Part shown: positions 12,501 through 32,481 of the stretch, piece after piece
How positions within the stretch are numbered: the first letter of the stretch is position 1
Layout: each line of letters begins with the position of its first letter
From: Erpobdella octoculata
Lineage: Eukaryota; Annelida; Clitellata; Hirudinida; Erpobdellidae
NCBI GenBank assembly: GCA_963978895.1
Contig: OZ022242.1
Span: 1,991,598 to 2,055,597, forward strand
Direction: 5' to 3'
DNA length: 64,000 nucleotides
Notes under the pieces: generated by a model
Seen by the model: only the letters and a program-made list of their open reading frames with translations
What the model was told of the DNA's origin: nothing
The model's database searches: none
Made by a program: the position numbers and the translations under genes

Positions 12501-13057
12501 TTTGCAAAATCATTGCTGAAATCAGCTACCTATTAATAAGAATAATTAGTAAATGTAAAGTAGTAAAGAATATAAAGAAAAATTTTTAAAAAAGTTTAGA
12601 ACTTCAGCTATCAGTTTCTCTGCATAATTCTCTTCCACCTATTAAAATACCAAAACAATTTTCTTTGATATCCAAACGAATCAATATAAAAATAAATTTT
12701 TATTATGTTCATAATACAAACCTTTATGAAGTTGAACACAGATGGAACAGCTTGCTTCCCAAGGCAAACTTTCGTCTTGAAGTATATGAACATCGATTCT
12801 GTGAAGTGTCGACTACAGATGACGTTAGTCTTCTTAGGCTGCCAACCATCTTGCATGAACTTCTTTACTTCTTGAATCCATTTTTCTCTTTGTACAGGGT
12901 CAACAGGAAACCTTAAATAAAGATACAATTATCTCATTTCATCAATTAATTAATATGAATTTTTTAATCATCAGTTGTTTATAACTAACCGGTGGTGAGT
13001 AATGCCTATGTTTCCTACAGTATCTTCACAACTCTTTATACAACACAGCTACGTCAT
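9502..13057 (-). pseudogene. THAP9 / P-element-like transposase, disabled, introns retained
   Basis: An almost full-length P-element-type transposase in about eleven exons with short introns. The THAP zinc finger spans 12990-13057 and 12722-12912: CCIKSC, then EKW, then CSRHF, ending with an AVPSVF box. A basic/coiled segment follows near 12130-12340. The next exon (about 11915-12065) reads FGITLHLYGPKAYDYLRSSG and joins WLESTDARPGFNTQVL. RNase H-fold pieces include GFVDLG, FLLVGTTGYWKMPIAYY, VISLVMDGLPANVTMVKLLG and IYIIFDACHMLKLVRN. The later part has APTVEFIEAIDCLFDIFNSK, FSQDHLELFFAAVRRAG joined to GSNNNPTAYQF (exon 10319-10474), an IAGW..CNVC exon (10099-10249), exon 9911-10019, and a last exon 9502-9849 with NHSYLLLKSIVYEFFKLRQY. 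Lesions: codon 3 is TAG (13049-13051), an in-frame TAA lies at 11253-11255, a frameshift lies inside the 11339-11548 exon, and no GT donor is visible at the end of the exon near 10692. Retained introns show it is not a retrocopy. Terminal repeats were not located. Confidence 0.88.
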
Positions 13058-15623
13058 TTCATAAACTCTAAAAAAAACTAAGTTAACTGCTAGTAAATTA
13101 AGAAAGACTAAAAAAAGAGAATATTATTAGTACTTAATTTAGTTGATTTATAACAGGAAACAAATAAAAAATACAATCACAATGTTAACTAAAATAAAAA
13201 AATAATTTGAATTAAATATGAAAGCAAAAGTTGAGTTGCAATAAATCTGAAAGCAAAAATTAAAATGAAGACAATCTGAAAGCAAAAGTTAAGTTGAAGT
13301 AGATCTTGATATAAGAAATAAGTCAACGTAAATCTCTAGCAAAACCAGTGTTTCTATCAAATACAGCAGGCATAATTTATAGATGAATTTGTTTATATAG
13401 CCTGGTTGATGACTGAGAATAAATTAAAAATATTCATGAGCATAAATCCATGTCATGGTACCACTAAGCTTCCTGTCTCAAGAATAGATCAAAAAAGCTT
13501 TAATTATTCAAAAAGCAATACAGGATGGGTATAGCATTACTGATCCTCATGTCCCAGCTTGTATCATTCTAGTTTTATAACTATAAGTGTATAAGTCAGT
13601 ATTTCTTAATCTACTTTACATAATTTAAGTGTAAGCAAACCTGTAACATTGTTTTGAATGTATTAATTAAACTATAATTTTTTAATCCAAACAAATTTAC
13701 AGAGATTACCTGAGCTTGTAGCATTTGTTAACATAATTTCTACATCATAACCCCCACCTATGCATATCAAAACCAGTAAATTAAGACACATTTGTTTCAA
13801 TTTAAACAAGTTTATTGAAATTACTAGAATCATAAATTGTGGAGTTGTTGACTAAAACATTATAAGCATGAACATTTTTAATTTGAAAAGATTTAAAATG
13901 GTGGATGAATAAATAATATCAGATCAATTTTTTAGAGTCAGATATCATAGTTGTATTATTGTTATATTATATCATAGTGACACACAAATCAGGACCAGTA
14001 TAACTGAGTATAATAAATGAATCAAAAGACTTCCTCTTAACTCTAACAGATTTATTGAAACTACCAATAACAAACTTTCAACACTAAGACACGCGACAAC
14101 CAAATATCATTATTAACATTATTAGCATAAGAAAGTAATTAACACATCAAAGATCATGGTCATCAAAGAGCAATAGAATAACGGAAAACTGGTTACACGC
14201 TTCATGACAACAAAATAATGAGACGGATGTATGACCCTTTTAAGTTTTAAGCTTTGTGGCCTTGCCTTCTTTAAATTTAAGCCAGAGTCTTTAATGATTT
14301 TACTTTGTTTACAAACAGCGACAGGATATATGAGCTCGGGAAGTCAATTAACACTAAGTATAGTTCTTATACAGGTTTTCCAAATAAAAAACACAGCAAC
14401 ATCTACAAAAAAAACTAGAGCTTTAGCAGATTTGTCAGGTATCGTCATAATACACCGGCAACAAATATCGCTCAAATGAGCAAATGTAAACAAGCTCAGG
14501 TTGAAAATGGCAGCTTTCAAATTGTGCCGGAAATAGATTGATATGTCCCATCTATATATCTATGGCTACAATTCACACCTTATTCACTAAAACTGCATAG
14601 AAAACTTGGTTAATAAAAAATTCATCACTGTTGTAGAATGCTAATAGAATTATGTAGGCGAGAGCTCACCGATTCTTTATTCTAAGCGTTTAACGATAGT
14701 CGCTAAAATACTTTATTACACTGGTAATTATTTGCGTTACATCGCGCGTTATGAACACAAATCCGTCATTGGATGCACGTCTTCTAGGGCTTGACTCGCT
14801 ATTTCCAGACAACTCGGGCTATCAGTCAAGGCGCTGAACTTGAGCCATTCGGCTATACTGGCTAGAGGGCCAACTCCCACAACGGCCGAGTGCATCTTTG
14901 CGGGATCTAGCGTATCAGCCTATCCCCATAATCATTTTATACACGATAAATCTTAAGTTTGTAAATCTCGCAACTCCTACTTGACAGATTATATAATCGC
15001 TCGTCTTGAACAAATTTTAATGGTCTAATAACCTATTTGAAACGATCCAAATAACTAATACTTCAGCAAACTTCTTTCAGGAATCACCTGAATCGACCGC
15101 CCCACCGTTATCTAACAAATCCCAAGCAGACTGCAAAATTTAATCATGACGGAAAGCAGTTTGAGCAAGAGTGCCAATTTTATTCTCGGTAAAAACGAAC
15201 TTACTTTGTGACATTATTGTAACATATTTTGGTGACATATCATATTATTATCTGTTACCTCAATCCGATAGAAGTTATTGCTCAGGTGACTTGAAGAATA
15301 GTTAACCTGTACTACTGCACTTGTCTTTTTGCACATAAAAAAAATTAATAAAAATGTACAACAAACACCTGCCACGTACGTAAATACAAATAAAATTAAA
15401 TTTCATATGAACTGATAAAAAGAAAAGGACAATTAATCACATATATATATATACTTAAACTGTTCATTTTTAAACAAATGGAAAGTAGTCATCATTAACC
15501 GAAGCAACATAAAAAAGTCAACAGGAAAGAAAGATTAGAGGAAGGAGTAGAAAGAGCGCCGACCGACGCAAAAACACAACCGCGGAGAGACACGGACAAA
15601 CGTCTAAAAGCTCAACGAAATTG
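13058..15623. other. AT-rich spacer and probable 3' UTR of CtBP
   Basis: No coding similarity seen. Short repeated phrases such as AATCTGAAAGCAAAA occur near 13250-13290. The part nearest 15624 is downstream of the CtBP stop; a minus-strand AATAAA (TTTATT at about 15179) is a candidate poly(A) signal. Confidence 0.5.
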
Positions 15624-22477
<6,854 letters not shown>

Positions 22478-22478
<1 letters not shown>

Positions 22479-22552
22479 TTTAAAATCAACTTTCGTTGAA
22501 GTCTTTGAACGAGCGGTCGATAAAAAGAGTCGGAAAATTCAAGCGGAATCAC
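22478..22552 (-). other. CtBP: CtBP 5' UTR exon ending with the first base of the start codon
   Basis: Read on the minus strand, an acceptor (TTGCAG at 22553-22558) precedes 75 bases ending TTTTAAAA, followed by the donor GTAAGC. Spliced to 20626 it gives AAAATGGCAAGACAA. The frame leading to ATG contains TGA in this exon, so translation cannot start further upstream in this transcript. A further 5' exon must exist upstream of 22558 but I could not place it. Confidence 0.65.
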
Positions 22553-22558
22553 CTGCAA

Positions 22559-24714
22559 CGTCGAACAAACAAAAAAACATTTAATTAAAAATACAACTAC
22601 TACAGCCAATTCGGCGCGACAGATATCGAAGCCAATAAAAATAAAAAATAAACCTGGTTTTACTGATATTTTGAATTTTCAAAGATTCCTCGCACGCGAT
22701 CCGTGTAGGAAGAATATAGCGAAATCAAAATGTAACAAGCCAGTCTTACTACCCCACGCTATTTTGGTTCTCTTATAAGCCACGAAAAAAAATTGAAAAA
22801 GAAACTGATATATTCACACTGTTAAACTTACTCCTTTTTAAGTCGAAGTCCTACAAAATAAATACAAAGATGCCGCAGAGTAAAAAAAAAATTGCATTTA
22901 ATAGTAAGACGATTTAAGAACACACACCCCAGCCAGGCTGCGATTGGCTTACCACGTCCGTGACTCACCTCTCGTCCAAACAAAGAGCTGTCAGACTGAC
23001 TTACCATTTGTGTGCGCTCGCGTGTGCGTGCACGAGTGTGTACGTGTGTGACTGGTTTTTTTTTTCGTGCATGTTCGTGCGTACGTCTGAGCGTATTTCT
23101 CAGCTTAGGCGAGAGTATACTACTTGTGTTTGCCTTCTTCTTGACAAATATTAATTATAGTAGTAAAAAGGTTAGTTATAAATAGCCGTTTGTTATGACT
23201 GCTTAGTTGTAGTTTTTTTTTTATTTCGAAAAATACGCGGCTAGCTTAGCTATCCGTGCTATTCGTCGCGTAGGTTAGCTTTTGATTGGCGACCATTTAA
23301 TAATACTTAAAACTACATATTCCTAAGTCATCGTAGTTTAACCATCGAATTAACCTGTTTTTGTTTTAAATCTTGTTTTCAAAATTCAGTCGCTCACTAT
23401 TCAACTCATAATTTATTCAAGTTTCAAAAACAAAAAAAATGCAAAAATATGACCCTCCTACTGTCGGGCAATATAGCTATGAACTCTACCCACGACTAGG
23501 GTACACACTACAGTACGGTACAGGCCAGGGATGGTTCTCCACTCCATACACTACAGTTTGGTGTTTGTTTAGGTTTCCACGCTCTTTCAAAACGAGCTCA
23601 CGACGCGTACGCTCGTTCAACATGGTAAGTCATCGCTGGCTCAGGTTGCGTTGCGTGCGTGCGTGCGTGCCGGAGAAGATTACTCTAAAAACATTTTATT
23701 TAAAAACAAATTCCTGATGTCGTCGCCCTTTCCGTTATTATTATTATTATTACTATTATTATTATTACCATTATTATTATTGTCATCATTTATTATTTAC
23801 AGAATCGACCACGTGCAGCCAAGAACACACAAGCATAATAAATTAACGAAAAAATATTAACGTCCTCGCAAAAATAAGGCGCAGATCATAAATTATGCGT
23901 TATTATTATTATTATTATTATTGTTATTGTTATTATTATTAGTAGTATTACCTGTATAGCTGCTATAGGCCAACGAAACTGTGTTCTGTGGAATAAGTTT
24001 CGAAATGAGTGCAAAGGCGTTCTGGATATTTGATTATACTTATTATTACAAGGATCGCTGAGTGCTTACTCGTTCCAGATATCCGGAATAAACGGAACAT
24101 GGAAATGCGGAACTTTTTTTTTAGAGTCGTCCAATTTATCGACCAAACTCCCAACCCAACCTGATCTATTTTCAAAAAGTACTTGAACAACTGTTTTTAA
24201 CTCGGCTCCAGTCACATGTTCTATTTTCACTTAGTTAGGCTTATTTAATATTTAACCATTTTTGCACAATTTAAGTATGCACCGATCACCTTACCTACAG
24301 GCGATCACACACACAGCCATCTATTTCTTTACTTGTCTAAACTCGTCAGTCACTCTGTGTAACATCTTTTACGGCCATTTTGTTGTTTTTCTCAGAAAGT
24401 CAAAAGTCAGCCATTTATACAACAAAAAAATTCAACCGATTGATTGATTGAAGTCAACGACGGACGCCTTCAAAAAACTTTCTTTTTTATAAAGTGCTCC
24501 CCCATCAATATCAGCGGCTGCTTTGAAGTCTACTTGGCCACTTTAAATAACATCATTACCTACGTGTTGATAGTCGATAGTCTCTCACTGGGGTAAACCA
24601 GCAAGTCAAATGAGTCATGATAACAGTGCGCTTTTCGGCAAGTTTTCTGTCGAGACTACAGGGGAGAGCTTGGGGTATTTCTGGCCGAGCCTTAAAAAGG
24701 TGATCAAGACGTAT
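22559..24714. other. Region upstream of CtBP
   Basis: Likely holds the CtBP promoter and first non-coding exon(s), not located. Visible features are a GT-rich stretch near 23005-23055, (ATT)n/(TTA)n tracts near 23735-23785 and 23900-23945, and short unrelated open frames without family resemblance. Confidence 0.5.
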
Positions 24715-24904
24715 AGGGTATAGATTTTTTATGATAGTTTATAGTCCTTTACACCAAGTGTTTTAGGACTGAATTGGCTATATGTAGGAAGCACATAAGT
24801 AGTTCCTGTCGTGGATCAAAGTTTGATCTTTTAACTGTCTCTCCTCCTTTATCCAGGCTTGGGACTGGCTCGCAATTAGCGAGGCGGAGTTGAGGGTATA
24901 GATT
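24715..24904 (-). mobile_element. SINE with 12-bp TSD (CAACTCCGCC family)
   Basis: Minus-strand element 24727-24892 begins CAACTCCGCCTCGCTAATTG and ends CTATAAACTATCATAAAAAA. It is flanked by the direct repeat AGGGTATAGATT (24715-24726 and 24893-24904). Roughly 90 percent identical by eye to the copy at 45442-45623. No clear A/B boxes, so it may be a non-tRNA SINE or a 5'-truncated family. Confidence 0.85.
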
Positions 24905-25024
24905 GTACAGGTTGTGCTTTTATGAAAGACCTGTTAACACAAGTAAGATAACATAACATGGTTTAAAGTGGTTCAGAAGATTTTTGCACAATTTTACACA
25001 AGTGCTTTACAAAATTTTCTTGGG

Positions 25025-25166
25025 GAGGGGCTCATCGAGCCCCGATTATGGTTTGGGCGCTTTCGGTTTCCTCGGTTTTGGTCGTCCAATTAGGATGACA
25101 GTGGAAAAGGGGAACGCATTTTTTATACCTTGCCCCCGGGCGCCAGATACCCTTGCTACGCCACTG
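25025..25166 (-). mobile_element. hAT-like terminal fragment
   Basis: On the minus strand the right edge reads CAGTGGCGTAGCAAGGGTAT and then CTGGCGCCCGGGGGCAAGG. CAGTGGCGTAGC is a familiar hAT terminus. The opposite end and duplication were not identified. Confidence 0.45.
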
Positions 25167-26689
25167 CTGTATGGAGACTTTCTCGGGTAATATCAAAGCT
25201 CGGTGGACAGCACCTGAACAGACCAAAAGCCTTGCCGTCGATATCGTCAAAGCTACCCCCCTCGAAATGGTTTTGGGAAATGTATAAGTAAACGAAATAA
25301 TCGTATTAATGATAGAAACGTTAAATATCTCGTCAGTCATCAGAGTAGGTACTTCCTACTTGAGTGTACAATCTCAATTCATCTAATAACATTTCCTGTG
25401 GCGTTCCATCGAGACTTTCAGAGCTATTTCACGGAGGATATTTACAAGAGGGGGCATCACTGAAAGAAAATACAAGCTCTATGTAAAAACTTATTTTGTA
25501 TACCACGCTTTTATACACTGACCTGGTGATGGTAGTCGTAGGTAATACATTTTTGAACTTCCTCCATAATTATTTTTAGAAAAAAAATTTTTTTTTTGGT
25601 AAGTCCTTGATGGGGGTCCCTCCATGCCATGTCCCCCAATGACAGTCCTGGATTCGTGTAATGTCCTCAACAGTGCGCTTAAGTGCAAAATTTGAAGTCA
25701 AAAGATCAATAGGAGGAAGTGGTCGAAAATTCTATTACAAGATTTTCACTACACATGCAAACAAACAAACATCAGGTGAACTTAATAGAAACGTGGTAAA
25801 AAGGAGTTATTTCAGAAAACAGTCGCTATTTCAATTATTCTAGTTGCTGCGGGGGCATCTCGGGCCCTAATGGTCAACCACTGATTGGTTACATAATAGA
25901 TGATAATTATAATAACTATCAATTATAAAAACGACACACGTGCCTGAATGCACGAGACGAGTCACTAAGGAAGAGTTTGAAGGTTATGCCATAGAGATGA
26001 CGAATAATATTATTATTGTTGATGACGACCACACACGAAGGGTCTGGTGGACTGGCATCACGGCATCACATCAGATTATATGTAAATTGGCAGGGAGGAC
26101 AACTTGCTTCTCGAACTCTCCAAACTGAGAGAGAGAGGGGGGAGAGAAAAAAGAGAGAGAGAGACATTTCGGAGAAGAGACATTCACATAATAAGGATGT
26201 TGCTAGCTGTGCATAGATGAAATTACTTGTTATTATCACTCTGTACTGGTGCGTGTGAGGTAGTAATTGTATGTAGCTAGTGTAGCTACTGAGTTCACTG
26301 TCTGCAGTATCCGCTTTTGCCGTATATGGTCAGGCGTGGGTCAACGTGGTAAGCAGTCTTGGCTTGTAAGTCTGATAGAACTTTCCGATGTGTTTGCCCA
26401 TACAGCTGAATATCGTCGGAACTTTATTTGTCTACGTTCATAAAGTTATTATTTGTACAAGGGGTGGTTAATTCAAGGGTTTAGGTCAAAGGGTCATGCA
26501 TGAAATTCTATTTGTATTCAGGATTATACGGAGCATGTCAACTATTGTCAACCATGCGCTCATCTCTACGATAGTAAAACATTCTTTTTAATACCAAATT
26601 AAGATTTCATGAATAAAAACATTTTTGTAGTAACTCTGTTTTGTTGTTGTTGTAACGGTGAGTCTTTTTTGTAATAAATGTGCGTTTTT
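25167..26689. other. Spacer without recognisable gene
   Basis: AT-rich DNA with a GA-rich patch near 26125-26165. Short open frames on both strands have no recognisable domain. A fragment ending TGTCCCCCAATGACAGTCCT near 25630-25655 may be another degraded transposon end. Confidence 0.5.
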
Positions 26690-26960
26690 TATTTAAACTT
26701 TTATTTAGGTTACATTCTCTGTTTGTGTGTGTGTGGCTTTCTCTGTACACAAATCTTGCAAGTAAAATTTAACCAGCTTTTTGACTAGCTAGGAAGCTGA
26801 AACTTTCAGCATAGCTTTATATTGGATGACAATAAAATATTCATTTGAAAAAAAAAATTAATTTGAACATTTTTTTGTATTTCAAAATCGAGTGTATTTG
26901 AAATCAAAGTTTGTGTTAAAAAACTCGTTTTTTCCTTTACTTGTTTGTACTAGTTGTGTG
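26690..26960 (-). mobile_element. Interspersed repeat family B, copy 1
   Basis: The minus strand matches the elements at 46700-46960 and 48775-49020: it starts AAGTAAAGGAAAAAACGAG, contains TTGTCATCCAATATAAAGCT then ATGCTGAAAGTTTCAGCTTC and CTAGCTAGTCAAAAAGCTG, and ends AAATAAAAGTTTAAATAAA. Length about 250-270 bp, no coding capacity. Confidence 0.8.
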
Positions 26961-27000
26961 TCTTTTTTGTAGTTGATATATGTTTTTTAGTAACTACTAG

Positions 27001-27505
<505 letters not shown>

Positions 27506-28017
27506 TTTTGTAGTAACTATCTTTTTATGAGTCCTTTTGTAGTAACCGCGTATTTTTGTAGTAACTGTGGGAATATTTTTTAAGCAACAGTGTGTCCTTT
27601 TATGAAGTAAGAATTTTTGTTAAATTAGTTTGTAGTCTTCTATAAACAGATTTTTTTCTTAACTGATGGGACATTATAGATATGAGTGATACCAATCATT
27701 TCCTGTCTGTCATAGATCATAAATTGATTTTGTTTACTTTTTCCTTTATCCGGAACTGGCAAAACGGGGAATTTCTTAGTGAAAAACTTACAGAAAACTG
27801 TACATAACCGTTGGAAGATTGACTTCTTTCATTATCATTCTTATCCAACTTTCGGATTATTAAATTTAGCATCGTCTCAGTGGTGCTTGTATCTACTATA
27901 TCTGCCCGGTTTCTTAAGTTTGATTTGAACTTTCGTTTTTTGTTTTGCACTGTTAACCGTGCTTTCGAGAACATTTTAAAGATCATGTAAATATTTGGTA
28001 ATAATAAATAATAGGTA

Positions 28018-28086
28018 CAGAGGGGTGTAAAATGGGTATACGGCGATATTATGACACTACGGTGTACCTACTTTTGCACCCCCTTG
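28018..28086. mobile_element. Tiny TA-flanked foldback MITE
   Basis: Only 69 bp: left CAGAGGGGTGTAAAATGGGT, right (reverse complement) CAAGGGGGTGCAAAAGTAGG, flanked on both sides by TA. Almost the whole element is inverted repeat. The ends look mariner-like. Confidence 0.7.
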
Positions 28087-28099
28087 TATATCTTTTAAA

Positions 28100-29750
28100 A
28101 TCCCTTATATTAACTTTACCGTCGGTCTTGCTGGCTTGATTGATCGCGTGCTTGTTTGAAGTTTGTAAACCTTGAAAGTGAAAATTAACTAACTTTCCGT
28201 CATCCAATCGAGCTGAATCTTGAAATATATGCTCGCTCCTTATGAAAATGCATTCTATTGAAGTTAAAAAAAAAAAATTTAATTTGTAATTAAAAATAAC
28301 AATTATCTATGTTTTGAAACAAAACAAATCAAACACAATTAAATAAATGTTTATATAAATTAATTCAAAGAAATTTCATTTTAAAATAATTTTTCTGTAA
28401 TGAATTAAGAGCCGGCAAATCAAGAAATATAAGAAATTCGTTAAAAAAACCTGGTTTTTACGGCTTAGGCACTTCTTGTTTATCAAATAATTTTCGGCAA
28501 TTTTTCTCGGTTGTTCGTTACAATTAAGTAGCTTTATTCATTTACTTTAGTTTCTCTTTGTCTCTATACATGCTAGTCCGTCTCTGTCTCTTTCTTTCTC
28601 TGTCTGGCGGTCTTTCTTTCTTTCGTTATCTTCTTCTACCTCTCGCTCTCCCATTTAATGTTTGTTTACGGCCGGGGTTATCAGTTTGACCTAACGATTT
28701 TGTGACCGGTGGATATTCAGTAAGCATTTCTTTTTAAAAACATTTCATCTAACAGGGCCTGCCCTTTATCGAACAAAAACCTTTCCAGAACCTTTTCCTC
28801 GTTCCCCCCACCCCACCACCGTCCACAACGTCTAATATATTTGACCATCACTAACGATTCCCTTTTTGACCTTTCTGCTCTTTGGTAATCATCTGTTCAT
28901 CACGCACTTTTAGATATTTTTTTTCTACTCTTTTTCTTCTTCTTTATATCCTTTTCCGCTTCTGTATCTATTTATAAACAGTCTCACGTTATCTATATCT
29001 CCATATCAACACTCGACATTAATTTTATGCCAGAAGTGTACAACGTCTGTGACTCGGTGGTTTCGAGTTTATATAGTAGCTCGGTGGTTGTCACAAGTTA
29101 GTGTATTAAAACACGTACAATGATGTCACACGTGTGTGACAGTACCCACGAACGAAACCACCTCCACACATATCACGTGATAGAGCAAAAAATCCGTTTC
29201 TGTTTCGTTTTCTCATTCAGTTGCGTTTTCGGTTTCATTTCCAAGTTGATTTGTTACTGGTGGTTTTGTTTTAAAGTATCCATCCACCACATCTTTGGCG
29301 TTTTCTTCTAGAGAGCTTTTGTTATAACACATCGATCTTATAATAGCGCACAAAATAAAATAAAAAAATTGTTTAATGTTCAACAGTATTCGCGCCCCAC
29401 AGAAAGCAAAGCATGGTGGGTGGCTCGACCCTCCCTACTTTTTTTTCCACCCATAGTTTTTATATTTATTCTCGTAAGACATGGAAACCATTAAAGCGTT
29501 TGGAGCTTTATTACAACTTATTGTAAAATTGGGGTTAAAAAGCTTCATAATCATGTCTACATGGACAACTAACTATTATATCATACATCCGAACCGAACT
29601 GTCACTCCGCCTCATTTATCTTTCACTCTTGTTCAGTTGATATTTTATTTATTTCCATTCCTTTTCAACTTGCACTTTCGTTACTCGCTGTTCAAGGATT
29701 GAAGAAACGTTTTTGAAACGATGGTTTTTATCTGACCCTGAAAAAAATGA
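28100..29750. other. Spacer without recognisable gene
   Basis: AT-rich. The stretch 28185-28260 (TCATCCAATCGAGCTGAA, then CTCGCTCC) resembles 33820-33900 and is a further diverged member of the short repeat families. Pyrimidine-rich runs lie around 28560-28640. No gene seen. Confidence 0.5.
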
Positions 29751-29754
29751 CAAC

Positions 29755-30552
<798 letters not shown>

Positions 30553-30599
30553 CAAGTCTTTATTTATTTAACCCTCGATGAAACACCAGATATATGTGC

Positions 30600-31424
30600 A
30601 AGCAAGGCTGACCAAGCTGCTGAAGGTCACCTTCAAGGGCACGAAAACACCGATCTTAAATTCCACTCCAAACAGTTTTGTCGAAGGACAATACTGAAAG
30701 TAATGAATTTATAACAGCAAATAAACGTTTTTTTATTCCGGTATTATTTTATATTCAACCAGGCAGCTGGGTGTCGGGGTGGGGTAGGACCGGGAATTTG
30801 GTCATCTATTATATAAGAGGCAATGTGTGTGTGTGTGTGTTGGCTTATCACATCCATTATTCCATCGCTGGCACACATCCATCCATCCATCCATCCATCG
30901 CTCACACGCGCGCATTTCCAGGTGCACTGACACTCACAAATAAAATTCTTAAAAAATTAATTTTAAGAATATTTTCATAAATTCAGCTATAAATACTATA
31001 TTTAATTTTATACAAATCTAATCTTACGGAGTAATTAATATAACTCGATTGAAGAAGTTAAAACTTTTGATTTCAACCACTTCGCAACAAAATACTAGAT
31101 AGTCCAACCGTATTTTAAGCAGAAATTCAATATTTTACAATATAGGTATCTATAGATGACGTTTACAAGGTCGGCCCAAACATAACACCTTTGCAGGTAT
31201 TTGAGATGTTTATGACAACAACAAATTTATTATCTCCGTCGCTGGCGTACCTACCTATTCAAAATTTTGTCACTAAACAATCACAATCATAACCACCACA
31301 GTCACAATAATAATTATTCGTCAGAATTAATAGCTACGATGGCTGTGTAAGTCACTGTAAGCCATTTATCTTATGCTATTTAGAACGTGCCTTCTCAATA
31401 AACTTTTCTTTTTAAACAAGTAAA
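30600..31424. other. Spacer without recognisable gene
   Basis: AT-rich; short (GT)n at 30827-30840 and (CATC)n at 30877-30900. No coding similarity recognised. Confidence 0.5.
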
Positions 31425-31795
31425 GATAAATATAAATTTAAAAAAATTGTTTTATCTGCCTCTTTATCTGAATCAACGAACTACAATTTTTGAATCTAAA
31501 ACAACCATTACGCTCAATCTTGTTAATTATTTTGGACCTCTGGCGACTTATACATAAACAACTTATTACAGTCGCTAGATGGCAGGAATTAATTTGAATT
31601 GATTAATTTGAATTGATTTAAGGTCTAATTCATGTCGGAAACATTAAATTCATGTATTGTCATCCAGAATAAAGCTTTAGAGCTCTAGGTGGTCGAAAAG
31701 TGGGTGAATTTTTGTTTCTAAGATTTGATCACCACAGACAAACAAACAAACAGAGAAAAAGTGAAGCTCAATAAAAGCATTTAAAAAAATCCGAT
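31425..31795 (+). mobile_element. Interspersed repeat family C, copy 1
   Basis: Matches the inverted copy at 42130-42450: shared blocks AAACAACCATTACGCTCAAT, AATTCATGTCGGAAACATT, GTCATCCAGAATAAAGCTTT, AGCTCTAGGTGGTCGAAAAG and AAGATTTGATCACCACAGAC, ending CAATAAAAGCATTTAAAAAA. The 31795 copy has an extra ~70 bp (around 31530-31590, with TCGCTAGATGGCAGGAATT) absent from the other. Non-coding. Confidence 0.8.
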
Positions 31796-31857
31796 GATTG
31801 GGAGAAGAAGTAAAATCTAATCAACTTTTATTTTTTTCTCAAAATTTCCGTCTCCAG

Positions 31858-31930
31858 AAAAAGTTTTTTCCACTCCTTCAGAAGTGCCGTCCGGGGGCAG
31901 ACCACACCCCTTACGCTATGCCACCGCCCC
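31858..31930 (-). mobile_element. Possible hAT-like terminal fragment
   Basis: On the minus strand it reads GGGCGGTGGCATAGCGTAAG then GGGTGTGGTCTGCCCCCGG, resembling the CAGTGGCGTAGC-type ends of hAT elements. No partner terminus identified. Confidence 0.35.
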
Positions 31931-32144
31931 ATTATTAATGCTTTTATTATTATTATTATTATTATTGTTATTCTTATTATAGGCATTTTCAAGCTACTTG
32001 TGCGGGAATGGTAAGACACCGAAAATTGATTGGTTAGTAATTTATGGCGAGGCCTGCCTGTGCATTTTTCTAGTTTTTTTGGATGTTTGTGTTGTTGCTG
32101 TTTGAATCGCATGGAATTTTCCGTAGTTTTATCTTTATCCATCT

Positions 32145-32165
32145 ACTCTCTCTCTCTCTCCTCTT

Positions 32166-32236
<71 letters not shown>

Positions 32237-32392
32237 TTCTCTCTTTTTCTTTCTCTCTCTTTTCTCTCTCCCTCTTTCTCTCTCACTCACGTTTTACCTC
32301 GTTACTGTTCTCGTATTTTTAATGTTTTCTCTCTTCCTACATCTTGTTCAGTAGTGAATTTTTCCAATACCTGCTTTTAAAAACGATAAGAA

Positions 32393-32481
<89 letters not shown>
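32145..32481. repeat. Inverted pair of (CT)n and (GA)n tracts
   Basis: CT/TTTCTC-rich tract 32145-32285 and GA/AAAGAG-rich tract about 32388-32481, about 100 bp apart. The two can pair over 80-90 bases, including matching TTTCTC / GAGAAA interruptions. Confidence 0.85.

Noticed and set aside
23439..23860. Frames upstream of CtBP, including a Leu-rich one
   Set aside because: They overlap an ATT microsatellite and have no domain; may be part of an untranslated region.
27717..27986. 89-residue minus-strand frame
   Set aside because: Codons are AT-rich like the spacer and no similarity is recognised; kept out for lack of evidence.
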